A stretch of DNA of 47,602 bases, from NCBI GenBank assembly GCA_039179985.1, contig JBCDED010000021.1:1-47602 (forward strand). Direction: 5' to 3'. Shown in pieces: positions 27,665-35,364 of the stretch. This stretch comes from JBCCMQ01 sp039179985. GTDB lineage: Bacteria; Pseudomonadota; Alphaproteobacteria; Rhodobacterales; Rhodobacteraceae. Each line of letters starts with the position of its first letter. Position 1 is the first letter of the stretch. A model generated the notes under the pieces. The model did no database searches, had not been told where the DNA came from, and saw only the letters and a program-made list of their open reading frames with translations. A program made the position numbers and the translations under genes.

Positions 27665-28699
27665 GTGAGTGCGTGGGATACCACAGCATTCGTGATCTCT
27701 TGCGGGCAGACACGGACAGACGGCATTGAGGCGGCGGCGCTTGCAACGGCGCAGCCGGGCTCAAGATGGCGTTGGAGCGGCGATGCGGTCTGTATTGGGG
27801 CCGTGCGGCAGGCCTTGCGGCTTGAGACGCCCAGAGCAGTCGGCACCATTGGTGCTGTGCAGCCAAAACCAAGGAAACTGCCCGTTGTGCGCGGTAACCG
27901 TGAAGTGCCTGCACCGGAAGATGTCGAAGAGGGCGGCGCCGCGTTTGTGATCACCGACGGACGCCGGATGTTCGAGTTCGCAGTCATCCGGGCCTCGGCA
28001 ACCGAGCTACTGGTCGCAAAAGGGGCGCTGCCGCCGCGAGACACAGACCTCTGGGTGGTCAGAGCCACGCCCGCAACGTCCGGCGCCCGCGCTGAGGTTT
28101 CGATGGTGTGCTTCACCACATCAACGCACATCGCGACGCCGACGGGCGATCGGCCTGTCGAAGACGTCCGCCCCGGCGACCTTGTCACAACACGCGACAA
28201 CGGCCCGCAACCTGTGCTCTGGAACGGGCACCAACACATCGGCGGTGCCCGGCTCTATGCCATGCCGCACCTGCGGCCCATCCGCATTGAGGCGGCGGCC
28301 TTTGGCCCGGGACACCCCGACAGTATGCTTCTTCTTTCGCCGGAGCACCGCGTGCTTCTTTCCGGCGGCGCGGCGCGGGGTCTTTTCGGGGTGGAAGAGA
28401 TTCTGGTCGCGTCAAAGCACCTGGTCGATGACCGGCGCGTCAGCACCGACCGCGCATCCCGCTGGGTGACCTACCATCACCTGATGCTTGAACGCCACGA
28501 GGTTCTGGTCGCGAATGGTCTGCCCTGTGAGAGCTTTCACCCAGCTGACGCGGATATGGGCGGGATCGCCGACGACCAGCGGAATGCCCTCTTCGAAGTG
28601 GCGCCGGAACTTGGAGCGGGGACCACGGACTACGGTCCGCACGCGCGCCGCGTTCTGACCCGGGCCGAAGCCGCGCTTTTGGCCTACGGTGGCCATTGA
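27665..28699 (+). CDS. Hint_2-domain protein with N-terminal extension
   Basis: 344 residues from the GTG at 27665, preceded by GGGTGGG. Residues 1-148 are an extension of unknown function. A Hint_2 domain follows: MVCFTTSTHIATPTGDRPVE with the expected nucleophilic cysteine, LLLSPEHRVLLSGG with the histidine, and MLERHEVLVANGLPCESFHP. The cysteine suggests possible autocatalytic chemistry, unlike the Hint protein at 2327-2968. The usual terminal His-Asn before a cleavage point is not evident. No signal peptide is visible; some relatives are secreted by type I systems, but no RTX repeats are present. The rpsD promoter overlaps its stop codon. Confidence 0.78.
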   Translation: MSAWDTTAFVISCGQTRTDGIEAAALATAQPGSRWRWSGDAVCIGAVRQALRLETPRAVGTIGAVQPKPRKLPVVRGNREVPAPEDVEEGGAAFVITDGRRMFEFAVIRASATELLVAKGALPPRDTDLWVVRATPATSGARAEVSMVCFTTSTHIATPTGDRPVEDVRPGDLVTTRDNGPQPVLWNGHQHIGGARLYAMPHLRPIRIEAAAFGPGHPDSMLLLSPEHRVLLSGGAARGLFGVEEILVASKHLVDDRRVSTDRASRWVTYHHLMLERHEVLVANGLPCESFHPADADMGGIADDQRNALFEVAPELGAGTTDYGPHARRVLTRAEAALLAYGGH

Positions 28700-28723
28700 C
28701 AGCGGCCCGGACGCTTGTATAAG
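28696..28723 (+). promoter_or_regulatory. Sigma-70-type promoter of rpsD
   Basis: TTGACA (28696-28701), 16 bases, then TATAAG (28718-28723): a near-consensus housekeeping promoter. Its -35 overlaps the stop codon of the Hint gene. Transcription would start about 110 bases before the rpsD GTG. Confidence 0.75.
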
Positions 28724-28747
28724 CCCACCCTTCATTGGTGTTGGTGG

Positions 28748-28818
28748 CCCCCGCAAGGGGAGGCCTGTCGCCCGCAAGGGAAAGGACAACGCCCTTCATA
28801 GCCGCCCGGCCGGGCGGC
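28748..28818 (+). promoter_or_regulatory. Structured 5' leader of rpsD
   Basis: The predicted leader holds two GNRA-capped hairpins, CCCC-GCAA-GGGG (28749-28760) and CCC-GCAA-GGG (28771-28780), then an 18-base perfect palindrome (28801-28818) ending about 20 bases before the start codon. Ribosomal protein S4 autoregulates its own message through structured leaders in other bacteria. A similar role is plausible here but not proven. Confidence 0.5.
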
Positions 28819-28838
28819 GCACCAGAAGGAGATCAGCC

Positions 28839-29459
28839 GTGACCAAACGCACGTCTGCCAAGTACAAGATCGACCGCCGGATGGGCGAAAACATCTGGGG
28901 TCGTCCGAAATCCCCGGTCAACCGCCGCGAATACGGCCCCGGCCAGCACGGCCAGCGGCGTAAGGGCCAGCTGTCGGACTTCGGTCTGCAGCTCCGCGCC
29001 AAGCAGAAACTCAAGGGCTACTACGGCGATCTGACCGAAAAGCAGTTCCGCCGCATCTATGCCGAAGCCGAACGTGTGCGCGGCGATACGGGCGAGAACC
29101 TGATCGGCCTTCTCGAGCGCCGTCTCGACGCCGTTGTCTACCGCGCCAAGTTCGTGGCGACCGTTTTTGCAGCCCGCCAGTTCGTGAACCATGGCCATGT
29201 CACCGTGAACGGCCAGCGCGTGAACATTCCCAGCTACCGCGTCAAGGAAGGCGACGTCGTGGCGGTGCGCGACAAGTCCAAGCAACTGGCGCTGGTGATT
29301 GAAGCCTCGCAATTGCCCGAGCGCGACGTACCAGACTACATCGAAGCGGACCATTCTAAGATGGCGGCGACCTTCGTCCGAACGCCCGGCCTGGGGGATG
29401 TGCCCTATCCGGTGCAGATGGAGCCGAACCTGGTCATCGAATATTACGCGCAGAATTAA
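28839..29459 (+). CDS. rpsD: 30S ribosomal protein S4
   Basis: 206 residues from the GTG at 28839 with ribosome site AGAAGGAGA 8 bases upstream. S4 is a primary 16S rRNA-binding protein nucleating 30S assembly. It begins TKRTSAKYKIDRRMGENIWG. The S4 RNA-binding fold follows (LLERRLDAVVYRAKFVATVF, HVTVNGQRVNIPSYRVKEGD). The alphaproteobacterial type has no zinc-binding cysteines. It is monocistronic, with a strong promoter upstream and a strong terminator downstream, as in other alphaproteobacteria where rpsD is outside the S10/alpha operons. Confidence 0.97.
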   Translation: MTKRTSAKYKIDRRMGENIWGRPKSPVNRREYGPGQHGQRRKGQLSDFGLQLRAKQKLKGYYGDLTEKQFRRIYAEAERVRGDTGENLIGLLERRLDAVVYRAKFVATVFAARQFVNHGHVTVNGQRVNIPSYRVKEGDVVAVRDKSKQLALVIEASQLPERDVPDYIEADHSKMAATFVRTPGLGDVPYPVQMEPNLVIEYYAQN

Positions 29460-29486
29460 ACTTCCTGCCGCGGACGCCGTTTTGTG

Positions 29487-29517
29487 AAAGGCCGCGTGGA
29501 GATACGCGGCCTTTTTC
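29487..29517 (+). terminator. Rho-independent terminator of rpsD
   Basis: AAAGGCCGCGT pairs perfectly with ACGCGGCCTTT around the loop GGAGAT, and the stem runs into TTTTTC. It lies 27 bases after the rpsD stop. Confidence 0.9.
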
Positions 29518-29626
29518 TTAGGTGCGCTCCAAAGTCAGGATCGGCGGTCTTCAGCCGATGATCGGCAAAAAACTGGTCACGTATATGTGCGCGCCCTAAA
29601 AGCTTTTCAGTCAGGATCAGGCAAAG

Positions 29627-30715
29627 ATGACACGTAAGCCCACCCCGCAATCCGGGATCATGGAGATTGCCCCCTATAAGGGCGGGCAAAGCAAGATCGC
29701 TGGCCAGTCCCGGGTCCTCAAGCTCAGTGCCAACGAAAACCCCCATGGCCCGAGCCCAAAGGCGATGGAGGCCTTTCGTCAAGCGGCGGAGAACCTGCAC
29801 CGCTATCCTGGCACGGACCACGGCACGCTCCGCCAAGCGATTGGCGAGGTCCATGACCTCGATCCTGCCCGGATCGTGTGCGGCGTTGGGTCTGACGAGA
29901 TATTGGCGCTGCTCTGCTATGCGTACGGTGGGCCGGGTGCCGAGGTAATCCATACCGAGCACGGCTTTTCGATTTACCGGATCAGCGCTTTGGCTTCGGG
30001 GGCGAGGCCGGTCGAAGTCGACGAAACCAATCGCCGGCTGGACGTGGACAAGATTCTTGCCGCCGTGACACCGGCGACCCGGCTTGTCTTCATCACGAAC
30101 CCCGCCAACCCGACGGCAACACTTCTGGATATGGCCGAGATCACGCGGCTGGCCGATGGCCTGCCGGGGCATACGGTGCTGGTGCTGGACGGCGCCTACG
30201 CGGAATTCGCGGACGGATATGATGGCGGCGCGGCGCTGGTTGAGGCGCGCGAGAACGTGGTGATGACCCGCACATTCTCAAAGCTCTACGGTCTCGGCGG
30301 CCTGCGCGTGGGCTGGGGCTACGCCCCACGTGAAATGATCGATATGCTCAACCGCATTCGCGGCCCGTTCAATCTGGGTGAGATGCAGCTTGCTGCGGCC
30401 GAGGCCGCCGTACGCGACCGGGCGTTTGCGGACCATTGCCTGTCCGAAAACGCCCGCCTGCGCGCCTGGTTGGCGCGGGAGCTTGATGCGCTGGGCATCC
30501 CGAGCGACAAGAGTTTCACCAACTTTGTCCTCGCCCGCTTTGCCAGCCCGGACGAGGCGGAGGCCTGCGATGCGCACCTGAAGTCCGATGGTATCATCGT
30601 CCGCCGCGTGGCCGGCTACGGTCTGCCCGATTGCCTTCGAATCACGGTGGGTACCGAAGATGACTGCCGCGCCGTCGTGGCCAGCCTCTCGCGCTTTAGG
30701 GCCAAAGCGGCATGA
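29627..30715 (+). CDS. hisC: Histidinol-phosphate aminotransferase
   Basis: 362 residues, fold-type I PLP enzyme of histidine synthesis. In bacteria of this group it often also transaminates aromatic amino-acid precursors. LSANENPHGPSPKAMEAF is near the start. ITNPANPTATLLDMAEI contains the NP motif. TRTFSKLYGLGGLRVGWGYA carries the PLP-binding Lys219. It is coupled to tyrC by an ATGA overlap, so dual histidine/tyrosine-phenylalanine use is reasonable. Confidence 0.93.
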   Translation: MTRKPTPQSGIMEIAPYKGGQSKIAGQSRVLKLSANENPHGPSPKAMEAFRQAAENLHRYPGTDHGTLRQAIGEVHDLDPARIVCGVGSDEILALLCYAYGGPGAEVIHTEHGFSIYRISALASGARPVEVDETNRRLDVDKILAAVTPATRLVFITNPANPTATLLDMAEITRLADGLPGHTVLVLDGAYAEFADGYDGGAALVEARENVVMTRTFSKLYGLGGLRVGWGYAPREMIDMLNRIRGPFNLGEMQLAAAEAAVRDRAFADHCLSENARLRAWLARELDALGIPSDKSFTNFVLARFASPDEAEACDAHLKSDGIIVRRVAGYGLPDCLRITVGTEDDCRAVVASLSRFRAKAA

Positions 30716-31632
30716 ACGTGATCTACGACCGTGTCGCGCTGATCGGGCTTGGCCTTATTGCATCCTCTATCAGCCATGCCGCCCGCGAAAACGGGCTTAC
30801 GCGCGAAATCGTGGGAACGTCCCGTTCGACTGAGACCCGGAGTGTCGCCGAGGAGATCGGCTTGTGCGACCGGGTTACCGCAAGCGCCGCTGAAGCCGTC
30901 AAGGACGCGGACCTTGTCGTTCTTGCTGTGCCCGTGTGCGCTATGGCGGCGGTGGCCGAAGAGATCGGGCCGCATCTGAAACCTGGCGCGACGGTGACCG
31001 ACGTAGGTTCGGTCAAGCGGGCGGTCATCCGGGATGTCGCACCTCACATCCCGGACGGTGTGCATTTTATTCCCGGTCACCCGGTTGCGGGGACCGAGCA
31101 ATCGGGCCCTCGGTCGGGATTTGCCTCACTTTTTGTCAATCGTTTCACGCTTTTGATTGACGAGAACGGCACCGATCCCGCGGCGCTCGACCGGCTGGTG
31201 CGCTTCTGGCAGGGCATGGGCGCGGTGGTCGAAGTGATGGATGCCGACCACCATGACCTTGTTCTTGCCGTCACCAGCCACACGCCGCACCTGATCGCCT
31301 ACACCATGGTCGGTGTCGCCGATGACCTGCGCCGGGTGACCGACAGCGAGGTCGTCAAATACTCCGCTGCGGGATTTCGGGACTTCACGCGGATTGCGGC
31401 CAGTGACCCGACCATGTGGCGCGATGTCTTTTTGACGAACAAAGATGCGACGCTCGAAATCCTCGGACGCTTCACCGAAGAACTTTTTGCCCTTCAAAGG
31501 GCCATTCGCAAGGGCGATGGAGCGCTCTTGCATGACTACTTCACACGCACGCGGGCCATCCGGCGGGGGATTATTGAAGCCGGGCAGGACACCGATGCAC
31601 CCAATTTTGGTCGAGGGGAGGGACCTGAATGA
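30712..31632 (+). CDS. tyrC: Prephenate/arogenate (cyclohexadienyl) dehydrogenase
   Basis: 306 residues. The N-terminal NAD(P)-binding motif is VALIGLGLIASSISHAA. The catalytic histidine region is HFIPGHPVAGTEQSGP. VLAVTSHTPHLIAYTM is the family's helical-domain block. It oxidatively decarboxylates prephenate or arogenate on the way to tyrosine. No fused chorismate mutase or ACT domain is present, as in TyrC. It overlaps hisC and the extensin-like gene by 4 bases each. Confidence 0.92.
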   Translation: MNVIYDRVALIGLGLIASSISHAARENGLTREIVGTSRSTETRSVAEEIGLCDRVTASAAEAVKDADLVVLAVPVCAMAAVAEEIGPHLKPGATVTDVGSVKRAVIRDVAPHIPDGVHFIPGHPVAGTEQSGPRSGFASLFVNRFTLLIDENGTDPAALDRLVRFWQGMGAVVEVMDADHHDLVLAVTSHTPHLIAYTMVGVADDLRRVTDSEVVKYSAAGFRDFTRIAASDPTMWRDVFLTNKDATLEILGRFTEELFALQRAIRKGDGALLHDYFTRTRAIRRGIIEAGQDTDAPNFGRGEGPE

Positions 31633-32489
31633 CACGCACATGCCTTTGTTTGCTCACGGGCTTTGTCATTTCCTTTTGTTACGCCGTTGCTGCTGCGGCC
31701 ATCGAGAACTCACCCCGGCCTCTGCCAAGGCCGGTAGAAGACCACGCCTCGATCGAGGTCCCGGCAGGTTCCAAATCGCTGATCGCTGCGCCCTTGAGGC
31801 CCCGGGCGCGCCCGGGGCCGCCTGTCGCGGTCCTGTCGACCATCTCACCTTTACCGCCAGAAAAATTCCGCCCCCTGCCGCGCCCCGTTGGTGTGACGGA
31901 TATCGTGCGCCGTGCCCCCGCCGCAGCCGAGCCCGCCGCACAGAAAGTTGTGCTGCGCCAGGACGTGCCGGCCGGAGCCGTTTGCGGTGATGCAGGGGTG
32001 CGCGGCCAGATGGTCGGATCCATCGCCGGAACACGACCGGGCTGCGGTATAGCAAACCCGGTTCGCGTGACGTCGGTCAGCGATGTCGTTCTGTCTCGGC
32101 CTGCGATCATGAGTTGCCATACCGCGAGCGCGTTGCGTTACTGGGTCGAGGCCAGCGCGAAACCGGCGGTCGGTGATCTGGGCGGCGGGCTGGCGCAACT
32201 CAACGTTGCAGCGGATTATGCCTGCCGCACGCGCAACCATCGCCCGGGCGCGAAAATCTCGGAACATGGCAAGGGCCGGGCCATCGATATCTCTGGGATA
32301 GTCATGAAAGATGGCACCCAGTTCACGCTCACAAATCACTGGAATACGAAAGGGCCCGGCAGCATCCTGAAGAAGATGCACAAGGGCGCCTGCGGTCCGT
32401 TTCATACTGTCCTTGGCCCGGACGCCGATCGCTACCACAAAGATCACTTCCATTTCGATGTGCGGGGTGGCCGGCCCTACTGCCGCTAG
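31629..32489 (+). CDS. Extensin-like C-terminal domain protein (putative cell-wall metalloenzyme)
   Basis: 286 residues. A signal peptide covers about 1-24 (LLTGFVISFCYAVAAAA). A proline/arginine-rich linker (RPLPRPVEDHAS; LRPRARPGPPVA) spans 25-105. The extensin-like domain from about 115 holds VCGDAGVRGQMVGSI, SEHGKGRAIDISGI and HKDHFHFDVRGGRPYC. The His..Asp and His-x-His pattern is that of LAS/peptidase M15-like zinc enzymes, so action on peptidoglycan in the periplasm is likely but unproven. Conserved cysteines probably form disulfides. It is translationally coupled to tyrC and convergent, with a 4-base overlap, with the DUF2125 gene. Confidence 0.85.
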   Translation: MTRTCLCLLTGFVISFCYAVAAAAIENSPRPLPRPVEDHASIEVPAGSKSLIAAPLRPRARPGPPVAVLSTISPLPPEKFRPLPRPVGVTDIVRRAPAAAEPAAQKVVLRQDVPAGAVCGDAGVRGQMVGSIAGTRPGCGIANPVRVTSVSDVVLSRPAIMSCHTASALRYWVEASAKPAVGDLGGGLAQLNVAADYACRTRNHRPGAKISEHGKGRAIDISGIVMKDGTQFTLTNHWNTKGPGSILKKMHKGACGPFHTVLGPDADRYHKDHFHFDVRGGRPYCR

Positions 32490-33487
32490 CGGATCACTAG
32501 GCGTGGTGCAGGGCCAATCGGAAAGGGCCCGAAGGTCACCGACCCATTGCGGAACCCGACCTTGGCGTCAATGGCGTCGGGGTTTCCGGTCAGCCCTGCC
32601 AGGATCTCAAGCGCCCGTTCTACCGTGGGGCGCAGATCGTCGCTCAGCGCTCCGGCGCGGACGGCCAGGGCCAGCATGTCGCGCCAGTTCTTGGCCTGAA
32701 CCGATACCTCACCGTCGGGGTATCCCTGTTCGTCTACCAACACCTGACCTGTCATCTGAAGATCCATCTCGCCCCAGGTGGCTCTGAGCAGACGCAGGTC
32801 GATGGCGGTGGGTTGGGGACGCGCGTCTTCGATGGCGTGCCGGTCCCAGGGCTCGTCGAACGCCGCCTCCGTGTCGAGATAGAGTTGGGAAATCGTATCG
32901 GGCAAGTCGCTGCCGGACGCCAGCAGATCCAGGATAGGGCCGGCCGGCTCGAACTCTAGCGCCTCAAACCCGATGTCATAGACCAGTGGGTCGGCTTCCG
33001 ACTGCCAGACCGCGAGCCGACCTTCGGCTAGGGCGCTCGTCCATCCCTCGCTGGATACAAGCGCCAGATCGTTCATCACGATCTGTGTGCGCTGCAGGGC
33101 AAGATCGGTGTTCGGTTCGAAAACCATGCTGCCCTGCATGTAGGAACTTGAGATGTCGATGCTCTGGAGTGGTGTTGAAAACACCTGCTCGCCGGGCCAG
33201 ACGGCGGTCACGTGGTTGGGTTTATAGCTCAGCGACAGGATCTGGAAAAACGGTGCCTGCCAAGCCACGCCCGTGTCCGGATCGGCGATGTCGAGGCCGT
33301 TCAGGGTGGTGTCGAACCGGCTCGGAAACCCACGGGTGACTACACTGTCGTAATCTGCCACCCAGCCGTCTGCGCGCCGATCCTCCAGCCAGGCGACCGT
33401 GCTGCGTTCCAGCGTCGCCGCGCCTACGAACCAGTAGCCGCCCCAAAGGAACGCCAGAACGCCGACAATCCACAGAATTAGCCGCAT
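32486..33487 (-). CDS. DUF2125 family envelope protein
   Basis: 333 residues from the ATG at 33487, preceded by AAGGAAAAGGGG. The open frame upstream runs antisense to the ChaC gene. Residues 1-22 are an N-terminal membrane anchor or signal (LILWIVGVLAFLWGGYWFVG). The rest is beta-rich periplasmic sequence with family blocks SVVTRGFPSRFDTTLNGLDI and FQILSLSYKPNHVTAVWPGE. DUF2125 proteins have a lipid-transport-like, AsmA-resembling beta layout, but their function is unknown. It is divergent from the ChaC gene with 63 bases between. Confidence 0.82.
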   Translation of the reverse strand: MRLILWIVGVLAFLWGGYWFVGAATLERSTVAWLEDRRADGWVADYDSVVTRGFPSRFDTTLNGLDIADPDTGVAWQAPFFQILSLSYKPNHVTAVWPGEQVFSTPLQSIDISSSYMQGSMVFEPNTDLALQRTQIVMNDLALVSSEGWTSALAEGRLAVWQSEADPLVYDIGFEALEFEPAGPILDLLASGSDLPDTISQLYLDTEAAFDEPWDRHAIEDARPQPTAIDLRLLRATWGEMDLQMTGQVLVDEQGYPDGEVSVQAKNWRDMLALAVRAGALSDDLRPTVERALEILAGLTGNPDAIDAKVGFRNGSVTFGPFPIGPAPRLVIR

Positions 33488-33550
33488 GCGGGCCCCTTTT
33501 CCTTGGTCTTGCAACGTGTTTATAGGGCGGGAAACGTAAGGACCAGACGC

Positions 33551-34093
33551 ATGAACACGGACCCGGCTTGGGTGTTTGCATACGGCTCGCTGATGTGGGA
33601 TCCGGGCTTTGATGTGGCAGAACGGCAACTGGCCCGCCTTGAGGGATTTCACCGGTCGTTCTGCATGCGGTCGATCCACCACCGCGGCACGGTCGAAAAT
33701 CCGGGGTTGGTCTTGGCGCTCGATGCGCTCTCCGGGGCGGTTTGCAACGGTCTGGCCCTTCGCATTGCCCCCGGTGCCGAAGTGGCTGCGATGGCCTATC
33801 TGCGGGAACGCGAGCTTGTTTCCTCGGCCTATTTGGAACGGACGGTGAACTTGCGGCTTAAGGACGGACGCGATGTTAAGGCGGTGTCTTACATCGTCGA
33901 CACCGATCACGTGCAGTACTGCGGGCATCTGGACCTGGAGGAGCAGGCGCAGATCATCGCGCGGTCCGTTGGCGGGCGGGGCCCAAATTGGGAGTACTTA
34001 AAAAACACCGCCGCGCATCTGGTCGAACTCGGACTGCGGGATCCCGACCTCGACTGGCTGAACCTCCGCGTGGGGGAGCTGAGGGCGTGCTGA
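33551..34093 (+). CDS. ChaC-like gamma-glutamylcyclotransferase
   Basis: 180 residues from the ATG at 33551 with AAGGA 11 bases upstream. WVFAYGSLMWDPGFDV is the signature substrate loop of ChaC proteins, and RSFCMRSIHHRGTVENPGLV and AMAYLRERELVSSAY complete the fold; the catalytic glutamate lies in the latter. ChaC enzymes cleave glutathione to 5-oxoproline and Cys-Gly. The symbol chaC is likely, but the substrate is inferred from family only. Confidence 0.88.
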   Translation: MNTDPAWVFAYGSLMWDPGFDVAERQLARLEGFHRSFCMRSIHHRGTVENPGLVLALDALSGAVCNGLALRIAPGAEVAAMAYLRERELVSSAYLERTVNLRLKDGRDVKAVSYIVDTDHVQYCGHLDLEEQAQIIARSVGGRGPNWEYLKNTAAHLVELGLRDPDLDWLNLRVGELRAC

Positions 34094-34161
34094 GATTGCA
34101 GTTGGCAGATGCGACGACGAACCCTATGCTGTTGCAAAGAAAAAACGGCTAGGCCACCCCT

Positions 34162-35361
34162 ATGGAGCAGTCAGAACAGCGGGGCCCCCAGTTTACACAG
34201 CCGGTGCGCCAGATCGCGTTGATGTTGATCATCTGCGGGCTCGTTGGCTTTGGGGCCTATCTGCTATTCCCGGCCGTCGCGCCCGTCTTCCTGTCGAACC
34301 TCTATCTCAACGGATTTATCGCCTTCGTATTCGTGATTGGCGTTCTTGCCTGTTTCTGGCAGGTGACCCAGCTTGTCAGTTCAGTGAACTGGATCGAAGG
34401 TTTCGCCGCAGAGAACCCGGGCCACGAACTCGTCAAACCGCCCCGGCTTCTGGCGTCACTTGCTGCGCTCTTGCGGCGGCGCGGGGCGCGGATGGAAATT
34501 GGAACCTCATCGTCGCGTTCGATCCTCGACTCCGTGGCCACGCGCATGGACGAAGCGCGCGATATCACGCGCTACATAACCAACCTTCTGATTTTCCTTG
34601 GCCTTCTTGGCACGTTCTACGGCCTCGCGACAACGGTGCCAGCGGTCGTGGATACGATCCGCTCACTCAACCCACAGGAGGGCGAGGACCCGATCGAGGT
34701 CTTTGACCGCTTGATGACCGGCCTAGAAGCCCAGCTTGGCGGCATGGGAACGGCCTTTGCAAGCTCGCTTCTGGGGCTGGCCGGGTCGCTGGTTGTGGGC
34801 TTGCTGGAACTCTTTGCGGGGCACGGCCAGAACCGGTTCTACCGCGAGCTTGAAGAATGGCTCTCGACCATTACTCGCGTGGGCTTTTCGGCCGGCGACG
34901 TGGAAAACGCGGGCGAGGTTGGCGGCGTCGCTGGGGCTATGGCGGAACTGGGCACTCAGCTGGCGCAGATGCAGGATCAGGCGCTGCATCAGGGCGTCAT
35001 CAGCGGCGAGCTTGACGACCGGTTGGAACGTCTTGCGGTCTCGGTGGAAATGCTGGCCAGCGGGCTAGAACAGCAGAAGAGTGGTGTCTCGGACGACCGG
35101 ACCGAAGCGCTTTTGGCGCGGATCGCTGACGGACAGGACAGGGTCGCGGCGGCCTTCGCTGAGCGGGGCGACGACGGCAACGTACATGGTGACGCGGAAA
35201 GCCGGATGCGGCTGAGAAGCATCGACGTGCAGCTTCTGCGGATTCTTGAAGAAATGTCGGCGGGCCGACAGGAAAGCATGTCGGACCTCAGAAACGACAT
35301 CAACGCGCTGACCAAGATCATCCGGCAGGCGGTTCACGACGACAGCGGCGGGCAGGGTTAG
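34162..35361 (+). CDS. MotA/TolQ/ExbB-like proton-channel protein
   Basis: 399 residues. Four membrane helices are at about 17-40, 48-71, 138-165 and 191-219. The TM3 and TM4 signatures of the MotA/TolQ/ExbB superfamily are plain: NLLIFLGLLGTFYGLATTVP and LGGMGTAFASSLLGLAGSLV, with the channel threonines. A cytoplasmic loop (72-137) and a C-terminal helical tail (220-399, LAQMQDQALHQGVIS, EEMSAGRQESMSDLRNDI) follow. Such proteins use proton flow to drive a MotB-like partner, here the gene starting 3 bases later. It is not a flagellar MotA by context: no flagellar genes are nearby. The target of the motor is unknown. Confidence 0.82.
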   Translation: MEQSEQRGPQFTQPVRQIALMLIICGLVGFGAYLLFPAVAPVFLSNLYLNGFIAFVFVIGVLACFWQVTQLVSSVNWIEGFAAENPGHELVKPPRLLASLAALLRRRGARMEIGTSSSRSILDSVATRMDEARDITRYITNLLIFLGLLGTFYGLATTVPAVVDTIRSLNPQEGEDPIEVFDRLMTGLEAQLGGMGTAFASSLLGLAGSLVVGLLELFAGHGQNRFYRELEEWLSTITRVGFSAGDVENAGEVGGVAGAMAELGTQLAQMQDQALHQGVISGELDDRLERLAVSVEMLASGLEQQKSGVSDDRTEALLARIADGQDRVAAAFAERGDDGNVHGDAESRMRLRSIDVQLLRILEEMSAGRQESMSDLRNDINALTKIIRQAVHDDSGGQG

Positions 35362-35364
35362 GCC

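Noticed and set aside
25026..27914. Very long open frame antisense to nrdJ
   Set aside because: Long antisense frames are common in high-GC genes with strong third-position bias. The translation resembles no family and overlaps a certain gene. The same applies to the antisense frames at 4565-6250 and 10915-12711.
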